A stretch of DNA of 64,000 nt. Origin: an uncultured Eubacteriales bacterium (lineage in GTDB: Bacteria; Bacillota; Clostridia; Oscillospirales; CAG-272). Location of the stretch: assembly GCA_934446065.1 (NCBI GenBank), contig CAKSDP010000007.1, forward strand, positions 18,644-82,643, read 5' to 3'. Positions within the stretch are counted from its first letter, which is position 1, and each line of letters starts with the position of its first letter. The position numbers and the translations under genes were made by a program. The notes beneath the pieces are model-generated. The model was not told where the DNA came from. It made no database searches and worked only from the letters and a program-made list of their open reading frames with translations. Shown one piece after another: positions 1 through 7,834 of this stretch.

Positions 1-585
1 GCATTCGGTCTCATCATCATGCAGAAGCTGAATGAGTATACCGCCAAATGGAAGGCTGCCGAGGCGATCGACTATTCGCTCTACGGCACGCCGCTCGAAA
101 GCACGACATACAAGTTTGCAAAGTGTCTTCAGAAGCGCTTCGGCATAGTTCCCGGCGTCACCGACAAGAATTACATCACAAACAGCTACCACGTTCACGT
201 AACGGAGCCGATCGACGCATTCGCGAAGCTTGCGCTTGAGGCGAAGTTCCAGGCGCTCTCCCCCGGAGGAGCTATCAGCTACGTCGAGATACCGAATATG
301 CAGCACAATCTCGAAGCGGTGCTTCAGGTAATGAAGTTCATCTACGACAACATAATGTACGCCGAGCTGAACACCAAGAGCGACTACTGCCAGGAATGCG
401 GCTTTGACGGCGAGATCGCGATCGTCACGGACGAGCACGGCAAACTCGTGTGGGAATGCCCGAACTGCGGCAACCGCGACGAGGCAAAGCTGAACGTCGC
501 ACGGCGCACCTGCGGATACATCGGAACTCAGTTCTGGAATCAGGGACGCACCCAGGAGATCAAGGAACGCGTCATGCATCTGTGA
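1..585 (+). CDS. nrdD: Anaerobic (class III) ribonucleoside-triphosphate reductase, C-terminal part
   Basis: The frame is open from the first base, so the gene is cut by the window edge and only about 194 C-terminal residues remain. The enzyme reduces ribonucleoside triphosphates to deoxy forms using a glycyl radical and works only without oxygen. Visible here are the C-terminal zinc site, two C-x2-C pairs in CQECGFDG and CPNCGNRD, and the glycyl radical loop RRTCGYIG near the end, whose glycine codon is at 514-516. The activase gene nrdG starts 12 bases after the stop, the usual pairing. Identity is secure from the radical loop and the neighbour; the amino-terminal ATP-cone and barrel lie outside the window. 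Confidence 0.95.
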   Translation, partial: AFGLIIMQKLNEYTAKWKAAEAIDYSLYGTPLESTTYKFAKCLQKRFGIVPGVTDKNYITNSYHVHVTEPIDAFAKLALEAKFQALSPGGAISYVEIPNMQHNLEAVLQVMKFIYDNIMYAELNTKSDYCQECGFDGEIAIVTDEHGKLVWECPNCGNRDEAKLNVARRTCGYIGTQFWNQGRTQEIKERVMHL

Positions 586-597
586 TCGGAGATCCAC

Positions 598-1107
598 ATG
601 AACTACATGGAAATAAAGAAGTGCGACATTGCAAACGGTCCCGGCGTCAGAGTATCGCTGTTCGTTTCCGGATGCACTCACCACTGCAAAGGCTGCTTTC
701 AGCCCGAGACATGGGATTTTGCTGCCGGACGCTCGTTTACCGCATCAACCGAGGCTGAGTTGTCGGCGCTTCTCTCTCCCGCATATATCGCCGGTCTTTC
801 CCTTCTCGGCGGCGAGCCGATGGAGCCGGAAAACCGAGCCGTGCTCACGCCGTTTCTTGAGCGGCTGCGCGCGGATCTTCCCAACAAAACCGTGTGGTGC
901 TACTCCGGCTACACGCTCGAGGAGTTGCTCGACTGCGGTGCCGGTGATACGCTGAAGCTTCTCGATGTGCTTGTGGACGGCGAATTTGTCGAGTCAAAAA
1001 AAAATATCCGTCTGCCGTTCCGCGGAAGCGAAAATCAGCGTGTGCTCGATGTTCCGCGATCACTTGAAGCCGGGATGCCGGTGTGGGTCGAAAAATACAA
1101 AATGTGA
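598..1107 (+). CDS. nrdG: Anaerobic ribonucleotide reductase activating protein (radical SAM)
   Basis: This 169-residue protein is a short radical-SAM activase that uses a [4Fe-4S] cluster and S-adenosylmethionine to install the glycyl radical on NrdD. The cluster cysteines are C26, C30 and C33 in GCTHHCKGCF, the C-x3-C-x2-C signature, followed by the LLGGEPM glycine-rich SAM-binding stretch. Size and lack of extra ferredoxin domains fit NrdG rather than the larger eliminase activases, compare the gene at 58696. It follows nrdD by 12 bases and is surely cotranscribed. The ATG at 598 has a GGAGAT-type site just upstream; ATG at 607 is an alternative. A strong terminator follows at 1115. Confidence 0.95.
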   Translation: MNYMEIKKCDIANGPGVRVSLFVSGCTHHCKGCFQPETWDFAAGRSFTASTEAELSALLSPAYIAGLSLLGGEPMEPENRAVLTPFLERLRADLPNKTVWCYSGYTLEELLDCGAGDTLKLLDVLVDGEFVESKKNIRLPFRGSENQRVLDVPRSLEAGMPVWVEKYKM

Positions 1108-1114
1108 TAGAGGA

Positions 1115-1147
1115 GAGGCGGTTCTGCGGAGCCGCCTCCGCTTTTTT
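1115..1147 (+). terminator. Intrinsic terminator after nrdDG
   Basis: A GC-rich ten-pair stem (1115-1124 with 1129-1138, loop TGCG, one G-T pair) is followed closely by a run of T. It closes the nrdD-nrdG unit, and the next promoter begins only a few bases later. Confidence 0.85.
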
Positions 1148-1149
1148 GA

Positions 1150-1178
1150 TTGACAAGCGCAGTCTTATTGTTTATAAT
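1150..1178 (+). promoter_or_regulatory. Consensus sigma-A promoter for the 1220-4699 operon
   Basis: TTGACA at 1150-1155, a 17-base spacer and TATAAT at 1173-1178 match the vegetative consensus exactly. It drives the ligase-like gene, the interrupted gene and manA, which overlap each other. Confidence 0.85.
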
Positions 1179-1219
1179 ATAAACATAATGTGTAAATACT
1201 TCGATTGGACAGTAATATT

Positions 1220-2563
1220 ATGATTTGGGTATGGATCACGCTGGCAGTTGCGCTCACCGCACTGCTTCTGAAAGGAAAAAACATTGCGCCCTATAACTTT
1301 ATATGGGCGCTTTTGCCGATAGACAACTACGGTCCCGTGATATTCGGCTTCACGCTGAAGCCTATGTACATATATTCCGTGATCTTCGTTGCGTTTGCCG
1401 CGCTCACAAAGCGCTACCGCCTGCGTCTCTCAAAGAGCGCCTTCATCTCGACCGTGGCGTACTTTGCGCTGATGTTTTCGGTGTCTCTGCTTCGCGGCAG
1501 CGGATTCATAAGCGATATTCGCGGATACTACGCCGTATTTCTTGTCACCGTTATCTGCGCTGCCGCGATGATGTCGTTCGTCGAAGGGCCTGACGATTTC
1601 CGCCAGGTCGAGGAAGTGCTTATTGCGGCGGCGGTCGGGTTCGGCACGGTATTCATCGTGCTCACCGCGCTCTACAATCTCGGGCTCGGGCTTCCCGACA
1701 CGATCGTTGACATTTACAGCGAGCGCTCCGGCGGAATACTCATGACGTTCACGAATATGCAGAACGGCAAGTACGTCGAAGCCGTGCGTATGCGCGGATT
1801 CTTCATAAATCCGAATGTTGCGAGCAGTACGTTCATCATAGGATTTGCAGCGCTTCTCGGACGCGCCGTGCGCGAGGAACATGTCCACCATCTGAGAAAC
1901 ATTGTGTATTCTCTTGTGATGCTTATAAATATCATACTGATCGCGACGCGCTCCGGTCTTATCGTATTCATGCTGATCGCCGTGTTCTATTTCAACGTAT
2001 TTCTGTTTTCCGGAAGGAACACCTCGCGCAAGATATGGCTTCTTGTGGCGTCGTTTGTATCGGTAGCGCTGCTCGTACTCGCCGTGCTGAATTTCGACTA
2101 TCTCAGCGACAAGCTTGACACGATCATCGGTCAGTACACCAACCGATCCGGACTGCACGACAGGTACGGAAGATTCACGATATGGAGCTCGGCTCTCTCC
2201 GTGCTTATGCAGGATCGCAACTGGCTCACCGGCACGGGAATATCGCAGCTTCAGCTTTACACCTCCGTCAATGCGCACAACACATGGCTTGAGCTTGCCT
2301 GCTCGTTCGGTATCATAACCGGAATATACTCGATCCTGTATTTCACCTGCCCTGCAGTAAACAGCATCCGTCTTTCGGCAAAACAGGGATCACGTATGTC
2401 GCCGATAACGTCGGTCGCCGTCGCATACCTGTTCTTCATCCTGCTCCAATGCACGATCACAGACTCCGCGTCGCGGTATATGACATACATGGTGTTCTTC
2501 CTGTTCGCGGCAAACGGCATACTTCGCGAAAGCAGCGACGCCGTTCCGTCGCCGGCATTATGA
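1220..2563 (+). CDS. O-antigen ligase/polymerase-like multispanning membrane protein
   Basis: About 447 residues with roughly a dozen hydrophobic segments and a longer loop near the C-terminal third, which contains NAHNTWLELACSFGI. That H-N-x-(W/Y)-L-E pattern is typical of the O-antigen ligase / Wzy-like polymerase superfamily (PF04932-type), enzymes that join or transfer polysaccharide repeat units at the outer face of the membrane. In a Gram-positive cell the likely role is exopolysaccharide or capsule assembly (inference). The ATG at 1220 is chosen because it lies about 35 bases after the predicted transcription start; TTG at 1205 in the same frame is possible, and neither has a good ribosome site. 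The stop overlaps the next start in ATGA. Confidence 0.75.
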   Translation: MIWVWITLAVALTALLLKGKNIAPYNFIWALLPIDNYGPVIFGFTLKPMYIYSVIFVAFAALTKRYRLRLSKSAFISTVAYFALMFSVSLLRGSGFISDIRGYYAVFLVTVICAAAMMSFVEGPDDFRQVEEVLIAAAVGFGTVFIVLTALYNLGLGLPDTIVDIYSERSGGILMTFTNMQNGKYVEAVRMRGFFINPNVASSTFIIGFAALLGRAVREEHVHHLRNIVYSLVMLINIILIATRSGLIVFMLIAVFYFNVFLFSGRNTSRKIWLLVASFVSVALLVLAVLNFDYLSDKLDTIIGQYTNRSGLHDRYGRFTIWSSALSVLMQDRNWLTGTGISQLQLYTSVNAHNTWLELACSFGIITGIYSILYFTCPAVNSIRLSAKQGSRMSPITSVAVAYLFFILLQCTITDSASRYMTYMVFFLFAANGILRESSDAVPSPAL

Positions 2564-3561
2564 AATACCTTCTCAAACTTGCAGAACGGGCGGCGGACGC
2601 AGTATTTCCGGACGTGACCGCACTTATAGGAGAGCCGTCGCTCGACCGCCTGACCTCCGTCGCGCTCGAAACGACCGACAGCAGCGGGCGGGCACTGCTG
2701 TTCAAAATGCGCGAGATGCTGTATGAAACAGAATTTCGTGGAGCAGCGCCTCGCGATATCCTGCAAACACTCGTGCGCACAGTGACATTGTTATCAGACA
2801 AAATACCCTGCCGTCAAGGGATCGGCGGGGTATTTGAGGTTTTGGACTCTGCGGGACGTGATCTCCCCGATGCAAGCCTGTCAGATACTGTATCGCAAAT
2901 ACTTACGGTCGGAACAGTTGGGCGCACCTCTCTGACAATTGACCGTACACTATCAAGCGCACGGCTTTTCTCGCGCGTGCTAGACACATACGCAAAGCTT
3001 GCGGCGATACGTACTCCGATGCACCCGCTCGCCGTCATGCTCGGTCGCACCACTGCGTCAGGCGATGCGCTGCTCATTGCCGATGCGGTAGCTGCCGGCG
3101 GAAAAATAACGGTAGTGTCAAAAGTCTCCGCCGCTTCGGCATATTGCGGCGGTGCACCGCCCGATCGGTTGATCTGGTGCGGCATTCCCGCGATACCCGG
3201 CGTTACGGCGGCAAACGTGATCGATGTTGTGGCGGACGGCGATCTTACGTCACGGGATGAGATATCAAGCAGCTGTGAAAATCTCATAACGGACGCGCTT
3301 CACCGATTCGCAAAGCCGCTGTATCGGACGCTCAAGGGTCGGCATCTTGCGTACAGGCAAAGCTCCTCCGGAGAATATCCGCTGGCGGCAGCGGCACTGT
3401 TCTATCCGAACTGCATCTCCACCGCCTCGGGGAACGCACGCGATATTTTCGAGGGCGGTGCGCCCGACCGACGTATCGTACTGAGGTTCGACCTGTCGGA
3501 CGCGGGTCATGCGCGGGACATTCTGCACGCGGCTTCATATGCGGCGTACATTCACGAGTAG
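2560..3561 (+). CDS. Unknown protein, ended by an in-frame TAG
   Basis: The open frame of 333 residues starts MKYLLKLAERAAD with an ATG overlapping the previous stop (ATGA), so it is translationally coupled. I do not recognise a family and see no signal peptide or clear membrane segment. The TAG at 3559-3561 cuts the frame, yet the same frame stays open for 82 more codons and ends exactly across the manA start. The natural gene therefore probably ran from 2560 to 3810, about 416 residues. It sits between a polysaccharide-ligase-like gene and mannose-6-phosphate isomerase, suggesting a surface-sugar role (inference only). See the following feature for the remainder. Confidence 0.6.
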   Translation: MKYLLKLAERAADAVFPDVTALIGEPSLDRLTSVALETTDSSGRALLFKMREMLYETEFRGAAPRDILQTLVRTVTLLSDKIPCRQGIGGVFEVLDSAGRDLPDASLSDTVSQILTVGTVGRTSLTIDRTLSSARLFSRVLDTYAKLAAIRTPMHPLAVMLGRTTASGDALLIADAVAAGGKITVVSKVSAASAYCGGAPPDRLIWCGIPAIPGVTAANVIDVVADGDLTSRDEISSSCENLITDALHRFAKPLYRTLKGRHLAYRQSSSGEYPLAAAALFYPNCISTASGNARDIFEGGAPDRRIVLRFDLSDAGHARDILHAASYAAYIHE

Positions 3562-3810
3562 GATTATCCCGCAAAGATCGTTCCGGCGGTGCACAGCACG
3601 CACACAGTCGGGTCATACGCCGACGCCGTTCGTGCGATCAAAAGCCATGCTGAAATACGTCACGGCGAGCTTGGCGGAGGCAGCACGCTGACACTTAAAT
3701 TTGTGGAAAACGCGCCATCGCGCGAAGATACGGCGTCGCTCATACGCGGAGCTGTCGGACTCGGCGTAACGGCGCTTGAAATAAGATTCGGAGATACGGA
3801 TGATGAGTAA
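3562..3810 (+). pseudogene. Continuation of the 2560 gene beyond the TAG
   Basis: This segment is in the same frame as the gene at 2560, has no stop for 82 codons and reads as ordinary soluble protein (for example GGGSTLTLKFVEN and GVTALEIRFGD). Its TAA at 3808-3810 overlaps the manA start, the tight packing expected for a true gene end. It has no convincing ribosome site of its own; a GTG at 3589 is the only nearby start. The simplest reading is a nonsense mutation or sequence error splitting one gene. Amber read-through is the more interesting alternative. Confidence 0.6.
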
Positions 3811-4699
3811 CAGAACACCTGCAAAGCTTATGGGACACATAAGCTCACCGATATGGGGCGGGGACAGGCTGTCCCGCGCGTACAAGAGATTTTCGGGGAA
3901 ACAGAGCATCGGCGAGGTGTGGGAAACATCGGTCACCGCAGGATGCGAAAGCACTGCTTTTGTCGGCGACAAAGAACATCCCCTGTCGGAGTATTTCACG
4001 GAGCTCGGGGTCGGACACTTCCCTCTTGTAAAGCTGATCTCGGCAAGCGCTCCGCTGTCGATACAGGTTCATCCCGCCGAAACGGCCGCCGCGCTGCACG
4101 GCGGCACCGCGAAATCTGAGCTGTGGTACGTGCTGTCCGCCGATGACGATGCTTCGATCATCTCCGGCACATCCGACGGCAAATCATACATCGACGTATC
4201 GGCGGCGCTCGCCTGCGGCGAGATTGAGAAATGCTGCCGCCGCATTCGCGTTCGCGCGGGCGACGTGTTCATGATCCCGCCGGGGCTTATTCACTCGCTC
4301 GGCGGTGGGATCACGGTGCTTGAGGTGCAGGACCGCCCCGGCACGACGTACCGACTGAAGGACATAGCGGGAAATCGTGAACTTCATATACGCGAAGGGC
4401 TTGACAGCATTAAGATATACACACCGGCGGACGCGGCGGCGCTCGCCGTATCGGAAAACGCGGTGTGCTCACTTCCCGGCAGGATCATTGCGGCGGGTTG
4501 CGGCTTTTCCCTCTCCCACGCCGTATTTACTGCAAGAGAGTCGGTGCCGCAATCGTACATCTTCTGTGCTGCGGGGAGCGTCACGGCTGTATCTGACGAT
4601 GGCTCGCTGTCATTTGCCTCAGGGGAATCGCTGTTCGTACCCGAAAACTCCGTGATAATACCCGACAATGCGGCAGAGCTGTTGTTTGTCGGAAAGTAG
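3803..4699 (+). CDS. manA: Mannose-6-phosphate isomerase, class I
   Basis: A 298-residue cupin enzyme that interconverts mannose-6-phosphate and fructose-6-phosphate, feeding GDP-mannose and polysaccharide synthesis or mannose catabolism. Zinc ligands can be placed at Q88 and H90 in SIQVHPAE, E106 in KSELWYV and H164 in GLIHSLGGG. The length matches the short Firmicutes form rather than the roughly 390-residue enterobacterial one. ATG at 3800 and 3803 are both possible; the gene overlaps the end of the preceding interrupted frame. It ends in TAG at 4697-4699, the only TAG stop I find among the complete genes here, and a terminator follows at once. Confidence 0.92.
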   Translation: MSNRTPAKLMGHISSPIWGGDRLSRAYKRFSGKQSIGEVWETSVTAGCESTAFVGDKEHPLSEYFTELGVGHFPLVKLISASAPLSIQVHPAETAAALHGGTAKSELWYVLSADDDASIISGTSDGKSYIDVSAALACGEIEKCCRRIRVRAGDVFMIPPGLIHSLGGGITVLEVQDRPGTTYRLKDIAGNRELHIREGLDSIKIYTPADAAALAVSENAVCSLPGRIIAAGCGFSLSHAVFTARESVPQSYIFCAAGSVTAVSDDGSLSFASGESLFVPENSVIIPDNAAELLFVGK

Positions 4700-4700
4700 A

Positions 4701-4732
4701 AAAAAGGGGCTGTACAATACAGCCCCTTAAAA
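4701..4732. terminator. Bidirectional terminator between manA and the UDG gene
   Basis: An 11-pair perfect stem (4704-4714 with 4718-4728) is flanked by A-run on the left and AAAAA/T-type tracts, so it can serve both converging genes. Confidence 0.8.
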
Positions 4733-4749
4733 ATTGCAAATTCGTATAC

Positions 4750-5355
4750 TCACTCGCTGAGAAGTCCGTCCGGGATAACTCCGCTGTCAAGATAACGCTT
4801 GAGGTTCATCATGTCCTCAAACATTGCCTCTTTCCTTCTCGGATCACGCAGGAGTGCCGCTGGATGGAACACGGCGCTCATGACAAAATTGCCGCGTCTG
4901 AAGAAACGTCCGTGCTCCGCCGTAATTTTGAAATCCGACTTTATCAGCCGCATCGCGGATATTCTGCCGAGGCAGACGATGATTTCCGGCTTTATTATAC
5001 GCACCTGCTCACGCAGGTATCCTATACACGCATCCTGCTCTGACGGGAGCGGATCGCGGTTCTTCGGCGGACGGCATTTCAGTATATTCGCGATGAACAC
5101 ATCCGAGCGCTCGATCTCGACCGCGCAGAGATAGTGGTCAAGAAGCTTTCCCGCCGCGCCGACGAACGGTATCCCGGAAAGGTCCTCCTTCTCGCCGGGC
5201 GCCTCGCCGACAAACATCAGTCTTGCGTTCTCGTTGCCTGCTCCGAACACCGAATTTGTCCGCGTCTCCGAGAGCTGACACGCCGTACATTCACGGCACG
5301 CCGCTGCCAGCTCCTCAAGTGTTTCATAATGCTTTGAGAGTCCCTCACTGAGCAT
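4750..5355 (-). CDS. Family 4 uracil-DNA glycosylase (iron-sulfur type)
   Basis: The 201-residue protein removes uracil from DNA after cytosine deamination. The [4Fe-4S] cysteines fit C23 and C26 (CTAC), C94 (LKCRPP) and C110, with the 16-residue gap between the last two that the family shows. Active-site blocks are GEAPGEKED (about 50-58) and the histidine motif FHPAALLRDP (about 163-172). Its start overlaps the end of the upstream MutS-like gene by 11 bases, so both are read from one transcript starting at mtlD. Some family 4 members are annotated as phage polymerase-related; the HPAA motif supports a genuine glycosylase. Confidence 0.92.
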   Translation of the reverse strand: MLSEGLSKHYETLEELAAACRECTACQLSETRTNSVFGAGNENARLMFVGEAPGEKEDLSGIPFVGAAGKLLDHYLCAVEIERSDVFIANILKCRPPKNRDPLPSEQDACIGYLREQVRIIKPEIIVCLGRISAMRLIKSDFKITAEHGRFFRRGNFVMSAVFHPAALLRDPRRKEAMFEDMMNLKRYLDSGVIPDGLLSE

Positions 5356-6991
5356 ACGTACCTCCGTTACGGTTCAGTTTTTCCATGATGCTGTCGAACG
5401 ACAGCCCGTACTTATCCGCAATATCGCGGGCGTAGCTCTTGCCGTCCGGCGTTTTGCGGATTATTTTGAAGCTTCTGCGTCCGTCCGCTATATCGGCGGA
5501 CAAATTGTCTATCATAACTCCGCCTGCGGCGACGCACTTTGCATTTATTTCGGGGACGGATGCCGCAAGGTCGTGCAGGTGTGTCGAGAATATTCCGCGG
5601 CAGCGCGCCATGCTGAAGCCTGCGAGGACCTCCGACGCGATGTACGATCCCTCGAACGATCCGGTGGAGCTGAGCGATTCATCGAGCAGCACGAGGCTGT
5701 CTCCGGTGACGTATGTGAATATTTCGTTCAGGCGAGCGCACTCCTCACCGAGTCTGCCTTTCTCGACTGTATCCTCACTTCCCGTCGGAAAATGGGTGAA
5801 TATATTGTCGCACGGGCTGATCTCAGCGCTGTCGGCGCACACGGGAAGTCCAAGCTCCGCCATCGCCATCGCCTGTCCGACGGCACAGGTGATGACCGAT
5901 TTTCCGCCGCGGTTCGGTCCGGTGATGACATATATCATTCCGTGCTCGTCGAACGAAAAGTCGTTCGGCACAAGCTCGCCCTCGGTTTTGAGCGCGATAA
6001 CCGGATTTATGAGAGCTGCAGCCGTAAATCTCTTTCCCTCCATCGGGAATATCTCGGGGAACACGAGATTGCATCCGCGCTCTTTCAGCTTCGTGCAGAG
6101 CGCGACGGCTTTTGTGACAAAATCTATCTCGGGCATCATGCGGAGAAGAAAATCCGTATTTTCGAGAACGTATGTCTGCACGATCTTCTTCCACTGTCTG
6201 ACCGACGAATGAAAAATATTCGCCAGCGCCGAGCTGAACGCGCCCGACATTGCCGTCTGCTCATTCTCCGTCTGCCCCTTGCGGATCGGGGTGAGCGGCG
6301 CGATACACGTCATCTCTCCCGCCTTGAAATCAAGCCTGAGTATGCGGTCGAGAAGCTCGCCCGATCTGAATTTCTGATTATTCACGGAGAGGACGCCGGC
6401 GTCCTCCGGCTTCAGGCGCGAGTCAAGATTCACACCGATCGTGACGCTGCGTATCTCTCTTACGCGAGCGCCGAGCTCGGAGAGTTGCTCGTTAAGCTTT
6501 TTTGCATTTTCGCTGACCGTCAGTTCGGAAATACGCGCGGCGAACGCCTTCATCGCCCGACTCTCAAGCTTATCGGCATCGGGCAAAAGCCCGTCGCGCA
6601 AAAGCTCGAGCAGAGACAGGTATATCTCAGCCTCGCTGACGCTGTACAGATACCCCTCTCCCTCGGACGAAAAATCGCTTCCGCCCATCCGGCGAAGCTC
6701 CGTAATATCGGAGAGCATCGGGATCATGCGCCGCAGAACATCGCACAGCTCCGGACACGCGACAAGATCGCGGAATACCTCCTGCCGATAGCGGATCACG
6801 TCCGGATCGGTCGTGAAATACGGGGCGATCTCGTCCTCCGAAACGCCGAACATCCGATCAAGCTCAAGCTGATTTGCCGCGCTTTTCCAATGTGCGAGCG
6901 AATGCTCACCCGCAGTATAGAACGCCGCCGCGTGCTCATGATCGGGATAAAGCAGGCTGATATCACAGTCGCGAATGATTTCGTCGGGCAT
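5345..6991 (-). CDS. MutS-like DNA repair ATPase lacking the mismatch-reading domain
   Basis: About 548 residues. The C-terminal half is a MutS-type ABC ATPase: Walker A GPNRGGKS, a signature region around GSEDTVEKGRLGEE, Walker B with LVLLDESLSSTG, and the STHLHDL switch histidine. The amino half fits the lever/clamp core only. There is no amino-terminal mismatch-reading domain and no C-terminal Smr nuclease, so it is neither MutS1 nor MutS2 but one of the short MutS-domain-V proteins common in Firmicutes, of unknown function. I start at ATG 6991 because GGAG stands eight bases upstream; the frame is open further up but lacks a site. It lies between PHP phosphatase and uracil glycosylase genes. 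Confidence 0.85.
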   Translation of the reverse strand: MPDEIIRDCDISLLYPDHEHAAAFYTAGEHSLAHWKSAANQLELDRMFGVSEDEIAPYFTTDPDVIRYRQEVFRDLVACPELCDVLRRMIPMLSDITELRRMGGSDFSSEGEGYLYSVSEAEIYLSLLELLRDGLLPDADKLESRAMKAFAARISELTVSENAKKLNEQLSELGARVREIRSVTIGVNLDSRLKPEDAGVLSVNNQKFRSGELLDRILRLDFKAGEMTCIAPLTPIRKGQTENEQTAMSGAFSSALANIFHSSVRQWKKIVQTYVLENTDFLLRMMPEIDFVTKAVALCTKLKERGCNLVFPEIFPMEGKRFTAAALINPVIALKTEGELVPNDFSFDEHGMIYVITGPNRGGKSVITCAVGQAMAMAELGLPVCADSAEISPCDNIFTHFPTGSEDTVEKGRLGEECARLNEIFTYVTGDSLVLLDESLSSTGSFEGSYIASEVLAGFSMARCRGIFSTHLHDLAASVPEINAKCVAAGGVMIDNLSADIADGRRSFKIIRKTPDGKSYARDIADKYGLSFDSIMEKLNRNGGTYAQ

Positions 6992-7014
6992 AAAATTTCT
7001 CCAATCTATGGGTG

Positions 7015-7827
7015 TTACAGTTCGATCTTCACCTGTTCCGAGCCGCCGTGGCAGGGATACGTGATGTACCTGAAGCCGTGCTGGGCGAGGAGCGCAATGC
7101 AGTCGCGCACATTTTTGCCGCAGTCGCCGACGATGTGGGTGTCGGAGCCGCACGATACAAGCTCGCCGCCGGACTCGCGGTAGAGATCAAGCATCTCGAC
7201 TGTCGGCGAGAGGCCGTATCCCTTCCTGATACCGGAGGTGTTGAGCTCAAGCGCGACACCGCGCTCTCTCATTATGCGGAAAAGCTCGAGATAATGGTCG
7301 TAAAACTCGCGAAGGTCGATCGAGCGGCCGTCGCGCATGATATATCTGCACGGATAGGTGATGTGTGCAAGGGTGTGCGCACCGTCAAACGATGCCGCGC
7401 CACAAAGCTCGTCGATATAGCGATGATACAGCGAATTTATGAGCGGCTGCGGTACGTCCTTGTAGTTTATGAATATGAAATCGGGTACACGGTCAAGGTT
7501 GTGGACGGACGAGATCACGAACTCAATACCGTGGCGGCGGATAAACTCGTGCGCCTCGCGATCGCGCAGGTGCGGCTGTCCGATCTCAATGCCGAACACG
7601 ATATCAAGCGCTCCCGCGTATTTCTCGCGGCAACGTTCGACATCCCGCGCGGCGGAAACCGCGTCGTAATCATCGTAGTATCCGTCAAGGATGCAGTCAA
7701 TATCATAGTGGTCGGTGAGAGCTATGCGCGAGACACCGTTTGCTATCGCGCTCTCGCAGAGCTCGTCCACGGTCTGATCGGAATCGAAAGAATATTTTGA
7801 ATGGGTATGGCTGTCTGACAGAAGCAT
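7015..7827 (-). CDS. PHP-domain phosphatase, histidinol-phosphatase (HisJ/HisK) type
   Basis: A 270-residue PHP-superfamily hydrolase. Metal-binding motifs appear in order: DSHTHSKYS near residue 5, LTDHYD around residue 40, SVHNLD mid-protein and GSDTHI near the end. These place it with the HisJ-like histidinol-phosphate phosphatases, which carry out the step before histidinol in histidine synthesis, but no other his gene is in view and many relatives act on other phosphoesters. It follows mtlD by seven bases and precedes the MutS-like gene by 23, so it is part of that minus-strand operon. Confidence 0.8.
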   Translation of the reverse strand: MLLSDSHTHSKYSFDSDQTVDELCESAIANGVSRIALTDHYDIDCILDGYYDDYDAVSAARDVERCREKYAGALDIVFGIEIGQPHLRDREAHEFIRRHGIEFVISSVHNLDRVPDFIFINYKDVPQPLINSLYHRYIDELCGAASFDGAHTLAHITYPCRYIMRDGRSIDLREFYDHYLELFRIMRERGVALELNTSGIRKGYGLSPTVEMLDLYRESGGELVSCGSDTHIVGDCGKNVRDCIALLAQHGFRYITYPCHGGSEQVKIEL

Positions 7828-7834
7828 AGTGACC

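Noticed and set aside
3559..3561. The TAG as a pyrrolysine codon
   Set aside because: Not claimed: no pyl gene is in the window and the protein is not a methylamine methyltransferase. Mutation or error is the default; recoding stays as a test.
5573..7183. A 536-codon plus-strand open frame opposite the MutS-like gene
   Set aside because: It mirrors the minus-strand coding frame, has no family motifs and no ribosome site, while the minus strand shows full MutS motifs.
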